Shown in pieces: positions 1 through 6,439 of a DNA stretch of 9,094 bases (position 1 is its first letter; each line of letters opens with the position of its first letter). Source of the stretch: an uncultured delta proteobacterium (GTDB lineage: Bacteria; Myxococcota_A; Bradymonadia; REDH01). Where the stretch lies: positions 1 to 9,094 of the forward strand of contig CAIWGR010000630.1 of assembly GCA_903912275.1 (NCBI GenBank). Direction: 5' to 3'. Both the position numbers and the translations under genes were made by a program. The notes below the pieces were generated by a model, which made no database searches, was not told the DNA's origin, and worked only from the letters and a program-made list of their open reading frames with translations.

Positions 1-49
1 CGCCATCGCGATTTAGACGGATTAAGGAATGCCGCCCCACGCTTCACGC

Positions 50-55
50 TAGGGT
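50..55 (+). promoter_or_regulatory. possible -10 box upstream of the lipoprotein gene
   Basis: TAGGGT lies 32 bases before the lipoprotein ATG and fits a loose TAnnnT sigma-70 -10 hexamer. No convincing -35 hexamer is seen 16-18 bases upstream (around 27-33), and the region is cut by the window start, so this is only a weak candidate. Confidence 0.2.
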
Positions 56-87
56 GCCAGAATTCCCCCGCACACCCGGTCCGATTC

Positions 88-2091
88 ATGTCCTACCTCC
101 GCGCCACACTGCTGCTCTGTTGTCTCCCGCTCGTCGCCTGCACAGACAGCAGCGCCGCCAAGTCCACCGAGGACACCGGCTGCATCGGACGCGGCTGCCT
201 CCAGAACGACACCGGCTCCGGCGACACCACCGCAGCAGCCGACACAGACACCGGCTCCCTGGCCGACACCGACGACGGCATCTGCGGCCCGGGCGAGCTC
301 ACCTGCGTCAGCGCCACCATCTCTGGCATCTGCCTCGCCGACGGCTCCATCCGCGAGATCCCCTGCGCCACCGGCGAGACCTGCCGCAACGGCAGCTGCG
401 AGGTCGGCACCGCGCCCCTCTGCAGCCCCTCCGACCCAACCACCTGCGCCAATGGCGGCTTCACCCGCACCTGCAATGCGGACGGCACCGCCTTCGTCGA
501 CACCGCCTGCCCCACCGAAACGCCCTACTGCCGCGACGGCGCCTGCACCGCTCAGCTCTGCGACCCCGGCGCCCTCTCCTGCCGCGGCAACGAGGTGGTC
601 GCCTGCAACGCAGACGGCGCCACCCAGACCGCGCTCGAGTCCTGCGCCGGCATCTGTGTCGCAGGCCAGTGCCAAGACGCAGACCCCTGCACCTTCACAA
701 ACAAGGAGTATCTCGGATGCGACTTCTGGGCCACCTACCTCGACAACGAGGCCCGCGGCCTCGGCTTCGCCGTCTCCGTCTCCAACCCCGGCCGCTCCTC
801 CGTCAACGTGACTGTCACCCAGGGCTCAGCCGCGCCGCTCTTCAGCGGCACCGTGGCCGCAGGCGACCTCACCCTCATCAACCTCGGCGCCGTCTCCCAG
901 ATTGATGGCACCGGCATCTCCAACGCAGCCTACCGCGTCCAGGCCGACGGCCCCGTCACCGTCCACCAGTTCAACCCGCCCAACAACCTTGTCGCCGGCT
1001 ACTCCAACGACGCCTCGCTCCTGCTCCCCGCCAACGCGCTCGGCACCCAGTACCGGGTCATGGCCTACTACTCCGGCGACGACCTCGCCGTCTTCGCCCG
1101 CCTCTCCGCCCGCTGGTATGTGACCATCGTCGCCTCCGCGCCCGGCACCACCGAGGTCACCGTCACCTCACCCGCCGGCATCCGCGCTGGCTCCGGCGTC
1201 CCCGCCATCGCGCCCGGCGGCACCCAGACCCTCACCCTGACCCAGGGACAGGTGGTCAACCTCATGGCTGACCGCAACAACGGCGACGCACCCGACCCCG
1301 ACGACCCGGCCGACCTCACCGGCATGCTCATCAACGCCACCCAGCCCGTCGCCGTCTTCTCCGGCTCCGAGGCCTCCTACATCCCCGACGACACCGGCGC
1401 TGCAGACCACCTCGAGCAGCAGCTCTACCCCGTCTCCACCTGGGGCACCGAGCTGGTCCTCACCAAGTTCGCCCGCCGCGGCACGGAAGACGATGTCTAC
1501 CGCGTCATGGCCGCCAACGCCGGTACCACCCTCCACACCACCCCCGTGATCGCAGGCGTAGATGGCCACATCCTCCGCGAGGCGGGCGACGCCGTAGAGT
1601 TCAACTACAACGGCGACTTCGTCGTCAGCGCAGACGCACCCATCTCCGTCGGACAGTTCATGGTCGGCTCCTTCTACCCGGGCATCTCGGGCAACTGCAG
1701 CCGAACCCTGTCCTCCGGCTGCGCCATCCCCACCTCGCCCGAGTGCCCCATCGGTGACGGCACCTTCAAGCGCATCGGAGACCCAGCCTTCCTGCTCCCC
1801 AGCGCCGCCTCCCAGTTCCGCGCCGACTACACCTTCTTCGTCCCAGAAGGGTACATCCAGAACTACATCGGCATCGCCCTCCCCACGGGCGCCTCGCTCA
1901 TCCTCGACGACGCCACCGTGACCGCCACCCGCGACCCCATCCCCGGCACCAGCTGGGAGGTTGTCCGCCTGCCGATCACGCCCGGAACCCACTCCCTCGT
2001 GGCCGGCCAGCCCGCAGGACTCTCCGTCTACGGCTACGGCTGCGACGTCTCCTACGCCTATCCCGGCGGACTCGACCTGGGCGACAGGTGA
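88..2091 (+). CDS. IgGFc-binding-domain-like surface lipoprotein
   Basis: This 667-aa protein starts with a lipoprotein signal peptide: a short basic N-region, a hydrophobic stretch and the lipobox LVAC at residues 15-18, so Cys18 is the predicted lipidated residue. Residues 19-64 form a Thr/Asp/Ser-rich, unstructured-looking linker. Three Cys-rich units with six cysteines each follow (C66-C104, C112-C153, C158-C195), sharing the pattern C..G...C.......C..DG........C......C..G.C. From about residue 200 to the end the protein resembles the IgGFc-binding N-terminal domain family: EYLGCDFWATYLDN, VHQFNPPNN, SNDASLLLPANALG, ADHLEQQLYPVSTWG and a C-terminal VYGYGCDVSYAYPGG. Such proteins are common in myxobacteria and usually of unknown function; surface adhesion or matrix binding is inference. 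The ATG at 88 is chosen because it gives a complete signal peptide; no strong ribosome binding site precedes it. The stop codon overlaps the next start. Confidence 0.85.
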   Translation: MSYLRATLLLCCLPLVACTDSSAAKSTEDTGCIGRGCLQNDTGSGDTTAAADTDTGSLADTDDGICGPGELTCVSATISGICLADGSIREIPCATGETCRNGSCEVGTAPLCSPSDPTTCANGGFTRTCNADGTAFVDTACPTETPYCRDGACTAQLCDPGALSCRGNEVVACNADGATQTALESCAGICVAGQCQDADPCTFTNKEYLGCDFWATYLDNEARGLGFAVSVSNPGRSSVNVTVTQGSAAPLFSGTVAAGDLTLINLGAVSQIDGTGISNAAYRVQADGPVTVHQFNPPNNLVAGYSNDASLLLPANALGTQYRVMAYYSGDDLAVFARLSARWYVTIVASAPGTTEVTVTSPAGIRAGSGVPAIAPGGTQTLTLTQGQVVNLMADRNNGDAPDPDDPADLTGMLINATQPVAVFSGSEASYIPDDTGAADHLEQQLYPVSTWGTELVLTKFARRGTEDDVYRVMAANAGTTLHTTPVIAGVDGHILREAGDAVEFNYNGDFVVSADAPISVGQFMVGSFYPGISGNCSRTLSSGCAIPTSPECPIGDGTFKRIGDPAFLLPSAASQFRADYTFFVPEGYIQNYIGIALPTGASLILDDATVTATRDPIPGTSWEVVRLPITPGTHSLVAGQPAGLSVYGYGCDVSYAYPGGLDLGDR

Positions 2092-4037
2092 GCGAGCCAG
2101 CTGCACTGCCCGAATCGCTCCTGCTGGCCTGCGACGGCCTGCCGGAGCTCGAGGCGGCAGCGCGGCGTGAGCTGGCCCAAGGCACCACCGCCGAACGCAT
2201 CGAGCAGGCCACACGCGACCTCGCAGGGCTCCCCTCCGACCTCGACGGTGGAACCCTCGCGAACCAGCTCACCGCACAGCTCCGCGACCTTGAGCCGGCG
2301 CAGCGACAGCTCCTCGCCGAGCTCGCACTGCTACCCGACGGTGCACCCCTCCGTGAGCTCGCCGACCGCTGCGCCCTGAGCCGCAAATCCCTCGAAGCGG
2401 TCGCACTCTCGCTGGTCCCGTTGAACCTCCTCCGCTGGAGCCTCGCGGGGCTCCGACTCCCCCGCCCCGTGGCTGCTTCGCTCAGCAACCTGCAGGTCCT
2501 CGCACCCGAGCTCACGACCGCCTTCGCGGCCAATCTCGACCGCCTCTCCGCACGCGACGCCGTCGCACCGGGCCCGCTCGATGGCACAACATGGGACAGC
2601 ATCGCGACCGCGTTGGAACGGCTCGAGCTCCCGCAAACGCGACGCTGGCAGGCACTGCAACTCCTCGCCGACACCGCCGAACAGCCGGCGCGACGGTCCG
2701 CGCTCGCACTGCTCGCCTCTGACTCCGCAACAGACCCCGCGAGCCGCCTGCTCCGAGCCCGACTCCATCGCCAGGCGGGCGACATCGACGAGGCACTCCT
2801 CCTCACCTCTCCGCTCGTCGATCACGCCGAGCTCGGCGACGAGGCCAACCTCGAACAGGCGCGCGGCCTCTACACCGCCGGCCGGCTGCATGAGGCCGCC
2901 CAGCTCCTCGACCGAACCGCTACCCGCTTTGCCCCCCTCGCTGCCACCGATGCGCTCCGAGCCTCGGCCGCCATCAAGCTCGGGCTCGACGACGCCGACG
3001 GGGCCCGCGCCATCGCGCTCGAGGCACTCCGCATCGCGCGCGACAACCGGCTCCACATCGCGGAGGCACGCGCGCACGGACTGCTCTCCTCCATCGAGGC
3101 CGCCGATCTGCAGCTCGAACGGGCGCTCGAACACGCCCTCCGCGCACGCCTCGCCTTCGACCGGCAGGGCGACCTCTTCGACCGGGCCTGCGCCGCCGTC
3201 ACCACCGCGCAGGCCTTGCTAAACCTGCGCCGTCACGCCGAGGCGGAGGCCCAGCTCCGCGAAGCCACAGCCACCTTCACCGCCCTCCAGAGCCGCGCCA
3301 TGAGGGCCACCACGGCCACCCTCTCTGCCCTCTCCGCGCTCGACCGCGGAAGGCCAGACGAGGCCCGCCCACCGCTCGAAGAGGCCATCGCCAGCATCGA
3401 CGAGCGGCAGCCCCGACTCTACGCTTGGGCGACCGCCGTCTTCGCGCTGCTCCTCATCGAAGAGGGCCGCGTCACAGAGGCCAGCCATCGCTGGCGCGAG
3501 GTCGCCGAGACCTTCCACGCCATGCAGGACCACCACCACGCACGGCTCTTTGCAGCCTTCGGTGCGCTCGTCGGCAACCCGCCCCTCGCCCTCCCGCCGG
3601 CCGGCTCCGCCTCCACACGCGAGCTCGATCAGGCCTTCCGCCATCACCCGCGCCTGAACGAGGGCCTCTGGACCCGTCTCCTCAGACGCACCCGCGATCG
3701 CCTCGACGAGGGGCTCACCCACCGCGAAGGGCTCGGCTTTGTCGTGCCAGGTCACCCACTGGTCGACCTATCGCAGCGCCCCACGCTGCGGCGCCTCCTC
3801 GCCTCGCTCATCGAAGCCATGGAGCAGGGCGAAACACGCTCCACAGACCAGCTCTTCGAGGCAGGCTGGCAGGGCGAGCGTGCGCTCCCCGACGCGGCCC
3901 GGGCCCGCGTCTATGTGGCCATCGGCGAGCTCCGGAAGCGGGGCCTCGCTGCCTTCCTCGTCAAAGATGGAGACGGCTACCGGCTCGCAGGGCTCCGGGT
4001 CGTCGATCGACTCGTCGAAGCACAGCCCTTCCGATAG
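2088..4037 (+). CDS. ATPase-less STAND-like TPR regulator with C-terminal winged-helix DNA-binding domain
   Basis: This 649-aa protein is probably a cytoplasmic transcriptional regulator. Residues 60-130 (LEPAQRQLLAELALLPDG ... LRWSLAGLRLPRP) resemble the winged-helix segment that follows the NTPase in STAND proteins, but there is no P-loop (GxxxxGK[S/T]) anywhere. Residues about 215-490 are Ala/Leu-rich helical pairs of TPR type, for example LHRQAGDIDEALLL and LYTAGRLHEAAQLLDR. Residues 550-635 look like an OmpR/PhoB-type winged helix: DLSQRPTLRR (560-569), STDQLFEAGW (585-594), ARVYVAIGELRK (606-617) and the hairpin GDGYRL (628-633). The GTG start overlaps the upstream TGA as GTGA and no clear ribosome binding site precedes it, which suggests translational coupling to the lipoprotein gene. 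It is a diverged paralogue of the gene at 4366-6309, sharing LAGLPSDLDGG near the N-terminus. The ligand sensed by the TPRs is unknown. Confidence 0.75.
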   Translation: MSEPAALPESLLLACDGLPELEAAARRELAQGTTAERIEQATRDLAGLPSDLDGGTLANQLTAQLRDLEPAQRQLLAELALLPDGAPLRELADRCALSRKSLEAVALSLVPLNLLRWSLAGLRLPRPVAASLSNLQVLAPELTTAFAANLDRLSARDAVAPGPLDGTTWDSIATALERLELPQTRRWQALQLLADTAEQPARRSALALLASDSATDPASRLLRARLHRQAGDIDEALLLTSPLVDHAELGDEANLEQARGLYTAGRLHEAAQLLDRTATRFAPLAATDALRASAAIKLGLDDADGARAIALEALRIARDNRLHIAEARAHGLLSSIEAADLQLERALEHALRARLAFDRQGDLFDRACAAVTTAQALLNLRRHAEAEAQLREATATFTALQSRAMRATTATLSALSALDRGRPDEARPPLEEAIASIDERQPRLYAWATAVFALLLIEEGRVTEASHRWREVAETFHAMQDHHHARLFAAFGALVGNPPLALPPAGSASTRELDQAFRHHPRLNEGLWTRLLRRTRDRLDEGLTHREGLGFVVPGHPLVDLSQRPTLRRLLASLIEAMEQGETRSTDQLFEAGWQGERALPDAARARVYVAIGELRKRGLAAFLVKDGDGYRLAGLRVVDRLVEAQPFR

Positions 4038-4088
4038 GCCACACAGGCCTCCTGCGGGGGCGAGCGACGCGTCGAAGCTCAGCCCTTC
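4013..4088 (+). repeat. imperfect 19-bp direct repeat at the 3' end of the first TPR regulator
   Basis: CGTCGAAGCACAGCCCTTC at 4013-4031, inside the last codons of the gene, recurs as CGTCGAAGCTCAGCCCTTC at 4070-4088 beyond the stop, with one mismatch and a 57-bp offset. A second short repeat, GGGCGAGCGACG, lies at 4058-4069 and 4094-4105. The arrangement looks like a small local duplication of the gene end. Confidence 0.6.
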
Positions 4089-4130
4089 GAACCGGGCGAG
4101 CGACGATGAGAGGGGGCGCGGTGCGATCGG

Positions 4131-4200
4131 AGTGTGTTTTTACACTTGTATACAAATACACTTGTGCAGAAAACTTTTGTAGAGTTACGCCAAATGGAAC
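4131..4200. promoter_or_regulatory. AT-rich island with tandem TACACTTGT repeats and a TTGTATACAA palindrome
   Basis: These 70 bases contain 24 G/C (34 percent), far below the surrounding coding DNA. TACACTTGT occurs at 4141-4149 and 4157-4165 (16 bases start to start), bracketing the perfect 10-bp palindrome TTGTATACAA at 4146-4155. TTGTGCA follows at 4162-4168 and recurs in the leaders of the two TPR-only genes. The layout is that of a regulator-binding region or upstream promoter element; the protein that would bind is unknown. Confidence 0.4.
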
Positions 4201-4215
4201 AGCTCTTCTGAATCG

Positions 4216-4244
4216 TTGACCCTTCAGGATAACGGTCTTACCAA
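4216..4244 (+). promoter_or_regulatory. possible sigma-70 promoter for the second TPR regulator
   Basis: TTGACC at 4216-4221 matches the -35 consensus in five of six bases. It is followed after 17 bases by TACCAA at 4239-4244, a poor -10 match in three of six. Transcription from here would give a leader of about 115 bases that includes the 17-bp inverted repeat at 4292-4308. Confidence 0.3.
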
Positions 4245-4291
4245 TTCCGCCCGCTGACGCTGAGCAGCTCAAACTGCCTGGTCGGAAAACA

Positions 4292-4308
4292 CCCCATGAT
4301 TCATGGGG
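4292..4308. promoter_or_regulatory. 17-bp perfect inverted repeat, operator-like or RNA hairpin
   Basis: CCCCATGA and TCATGGGG form perfect 8-base arms around a single T, centred 66 bases before the GTG at 4366. A one-base centre suits a dimeric DNA-binding protein better than an RNA hairpin, which needs a loop. No T-run follows, so a terminator is unlikely. If the promoter at 4216-4244 is real, the site lies downstream of the transcription start and could act as a roadblock operator. Confidence 0.5.
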
Positions 4309-4353
4309 ATTCTTGGAGCAGTCCCACCTTTCTCAGGTTGGACACGTCGTTTT

Positions 4354-4360
4354 AGGGAGA
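4354..4360 (+). promoter_or_regulatory. ribosome binding site that decides the start of the second TPR regulator
   Basis: AGGGAGA lies five bases before GTG at 4366. It is the strongest Shine-Dalgarno-like sequence near this gene and supports GTG 4366 over the in-frame ATG at 4303, which sits within an inverted repeat and has no comparable site. Confidence 0.7.
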
Positions 4361-4365
4361 CAAAA

Positions 4366-6309
4366 GTGAAACAGAATCACCCTTTGGAAACCGCGAACCA
4401 GACCCACCTAAGTCCCGAAGTTTTAGCATTGTGCGACGGCGTTGCCTCCCTCCAAGAGGTCGCCTTGACCTCCCTCCAGCGCGGCATCGCCCCCAGGCTC
4501 GTCTCCTTCTCCCTCCAGAACCTCGCCGGCCTCCCCTCCGACCTCGATGGCGGCTCCTACGCCAACCAGATCGTCGAGCTGCTCTCCCAATGCCAGCCGC
4601 TCGAGCGACGCCTCATCGCAGAGCTCGCACTCCTGCCCAGCGGCACCACCATCCACCACCTCGTCGAGCTCACCCGCGAACCCATCAACGGCGTCGAGCA
4701 GGCCTCGATGGCGCTCCTTGCCAGCGACCTCATCCACTGGGACATCGTCGGCCTGCGCATCCGCAAACCCGCCGCCGCAGTCGTGGTCCGGAGCAACCTG
4801 CTTGGCACCGAGTTTGCCAATGCCGTCGAAGGTCGCATCTCACGCCACACCGTGCAGGATGCCATATCCCCCACCCTCATTGCAGAAGAGAGCTGGTTCG
4901 AGCTCGCGAGCGCGCTCGAGCGCATCCCGCTCCCGCCCACCACGCTCTGGCGCGGGCTCCGACTCCTCTTCGACACCAACGGCTCCGAGGCACATATCGA
5001 GCGGCTTCGGCACCTCGCCACGCTCCCCAGCAATGAGGGCGGATTTCAGCTCCTCCGCGCCTGCATGCACCGCAACGCCGGCGAGCTCGAGACAGCGTTT
5101 GCCATCACAAATGCACTGATCGACGACCCCTCCCTCGGCCGCGACGCACGCCTGGAGCAGGCCCGCTCCCTCTTCCTCGCAGGTCGACTCACCGAGGCCG
5201 AAGAGGTTCTGCGCGATACCGCTCCGCTGCTCGAGCCCCTCGCAGCAAGCGACGCGCTCCGCTGCCTCGCACTCATCGCTCAAGCAGGCGACCGCCCCGA
5301 CGAGGCCCGCGACCTCAACCGACGCGCCATCCATACCGCCCGCTCTGCACGCCTGCGCATCGCAGAGGCCCGCTGCAACCTCCAGCTCGCATCACTCGAG
5401 TCCAGCGACCTCAAGCACGAGCTCGCGCTCGAGTATGCGCTCCGGGCACGTTTCACCTTCACCCAGATCGGCGACCTCCACGACCTCGACCTCGCACGCA
5501 TCACCCTCGCGCAGGTCCTCATCAACCTGCAGCGAAACGAAGAGGCAGAGACCGAGCTCTCGCTCGCACGTGAGCGGCTCGATGCCCGCCGCTTCCGCTA
5601 CCTCCGCGCCACCGCAGATGGACTGACCGGGCTCTCCAAGCTCGACCGCGGTGACCTCTACGGCGCCCGCCCCATCCTCGAGCGGGCCCTCGCTGTTGTC
5701 GACGAGGCCCAGCCGCGGACCCACGCCTTCGTCGCTGGCATCTACGCGCTCCTCCTCTTGCTCGAAGGCCACCGCGAAGAGGCCCTCGACCGCCTGCGCA
5801 CCGTCTCCAAGGCCTTCGAGATCGCCGACGACAAACTCAATGCCGGCCTCTTCAATTCGCTCGCAGGCAACCATGCGGGCGGCTCCCTCGCGCTCCTCGT
5901 CGAGCTCCGCGACGCCCAGCTCTCCGAGTTCGGAACCGCCTCGCGCAGCGTCTGGACCCGCATCATCCTCCGCTCCAAGCATGCCATCGGCACCGGAATC
6001 ATCCTCCACAGCGGGCTCGGCTTCCAGATCCCCGGAAACCGGCCTGTCGACCTCAGCCGCCGCAACACCTTCCGGCGGCTGCTCGAAGGGCTCGTCAAGA
6101 CCCTCGATGGTTCCCATACCCTCTCCACCGACCGCCTCTTCGAGATCGGCTGGCCAGGCGAAGAGGCCGAGTCCCGCGCCGCCCACGCACGCGTCTATGT
6201 GGCCATCTCCGAACTGAGGAAGATGGGGCTCGGTACCCACCTCGTCCGAGAGGGCGAAGGCTACAAGCTGCAAGGGCTCCGACTCGTCGACGAACTGCCC
6301 CACGTCTAG
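4366..6309 (+). CDS. second ATPase-less TPR regulator with C-terminal winged helix (paralogue)
   Basis: From the GTG at 4366 this is a 647-aa protein, almost the same length as its 649-aa upstream paralogue and alignable along its length. Shared blocks include LAGLPSDLDGG (from residue 53), IAELALLPSG in the N-terminal winged-helix-like part, LEQARSLFLAGRLTEAEEVL in the TPR array, and the C-terminal domain. That domain has DLSRRNTFRR (562-571), LSTDRLFEIGWPGE (from 585), ARVYVAISELRK (608-619) and GEGYKL (630-635), as expected of an OmpR/PhoB-type winged helix. By eye identity is near 40 percent overall and higher at the C-terminus, so this is an old duplication. No P-loop is present. The gene has its own upstream region and is not overlapped by a neighbour. 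The first roughly 25 codons are less GC-rich than the rest. Function as a DNA-binding regulator is inferred from the terminal domain; the regulon is unknown. Confidence 0.75.
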   Translation: MKQNHPLETANQTHLSPEVLALCDGVASLQEVALTSLQRGIAPRLVSFSLQNLAGLPSDLDGGSYANQIVELLSQCQPLERRLIAELALLPSGTTIHHLVELTREPINGVEQASMALLASDLIHWDIVGLRIRKPAAAVVVRSNLLGTEFANAVEGRISRHTVQDAISPTLIAEESWFELASALERIPLPPTTLWRGLRLLFDTNGSEAHIERLRHLATLPSNEGGFQLLRACMHRNAGELETAFAITNALIDDPSLGRDARLEQARSLFLAGRLTEAEEVLRDTAPLLEPLAASDALRCLALIAQAGDRPDEARDLNRRAIHTARSARLRIAEARCNLQLASLESSDLKHELALEYALRARFTFTQIGDLHDLDLARITLAQVLINLQRNEEAETELSLARERLDARRFRYLRATADGLTGLSKLDRGDLYGARPILERALAVVDEAQPRTHAFVAGIYALLLLLEGHREEALDRLRTVSKAFEIADDKLNAGLFNSLAGNHAGGSLALLVELRDAQLSEFGTASRSVWTRIILRSKHAIGTGIILHSGLGFQIPGNRPVDLSRRNTFRRLLEGLVKTLDGSHTLSTDRLFEIGWPGEEAESRAAHARVYVAISELRKMGLGTHLVREGEGYKLQGLRLVDELPHV

Positions 6310-6325
6310 CAGGCTGACCGGCAAC

Positions 6326-6339
6326 CCTCGCGCGCGAGG
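6326..6339. terminator. GC-rich 14-bp palindrome after the second TPR regulator
   Basis: CCTCGCGCGCGAGG is a perfect palindrome beginning 17 bases after the stop codon at 6309. It could fold into a short hairpin after transcription. It lacks a T-run, so it is at best a weak or factor-assisted terminator or an mRNA 3'-end stabiliser. Confidence 0.3.
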
Positions 6340-6376
6340 CGCGTCGAGACCACGCACTGCGGCACTTCCGCGTTGA

Positions 6377-6404
6377 TTGTGCAACCGCGGGCTCAGGGTT
6401 AGAT
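6377..6404 (+). promoter_or_regulatory. leader of the first TPR-only gene with TTGTGCAA and a possible promoter
   Basis: TTGTGC at 6377-6382 could be a -35 hexamer, with TTAGAT at 6399-6404 as a weak -10 after 16 bases. The 8-mer TTGTGCAA (6377-6384) also appears at 7553-7560 before the neighbouring paralogue. The start codon is 63 bases from the first base of the motif. Confidence 0.3.
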
Positions 6405-6439
6405 GGTCTACCCCCTCGAAAGAAGGCGAACGCAGAGAC

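Larger units (their letters stand above)
4038..4365. other. 328-bp intergenic region between the two TPR regulators
   Basis: This is the only long non-coding stretch in the window. From left to right it holds the second copy of the gene-end repeat (4070-4088), an AT-rich island (4131-4200), a possible promoter (4216-4244), a 17-bp inverted repeat (4292-4308) and a ribosome binding site (4354-4360). A weak GC-rich hairpin, GCCTCC/GGGGGC with one G-U pair, lies at 4047-4061 without a T-run. I see no credible small gene in it; an in-frame ATG at 4303 lies inside the inverted repeat and is not favoured as a start. Confidence 0.6.

Noticed and set aside
54..905. Plus-strand open frame of 283 codons overlapping the lipoprotein start in another frame
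   Set aside because: It is an Arg/His/Pro-rich shadow typical of an out-of-frame reading of GC-rich coding DNA, while the overlapping frame has a signal peptide and recognisable family motifs.
1168..2214. Minus-strand open frame of 348 codons under the lipoprotein gene
   Set aside because: It is Gly/Val/Ala/Asp-rich low-complexity sequence antisense to an IgGFc-like coding region, with no recognisable domain.
4131..4200. AT-rich island as an attachment site or transposon end
   Set aside because: No integrase, transposase or flanking target duplication is visible, and the nearby direct repeat is a copy of coding sequence.
4303..4365. ATG at 4303 as start of the second regulator, adding 21 residues
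   Set aside because: It falls inside the 17-bp inverted repeat and lacks a ribosome binding site, while GTG 4366 has AGGGAGA at good spacing and gives a length matching the paralogue.
6377..6439. ATG at 6377 as start of the first TPR-only gene
   Set aside because: It overlaps the TTGTGCAA and promoter-like sequence and adds 21 residues that the equal-length paralogue lacks.
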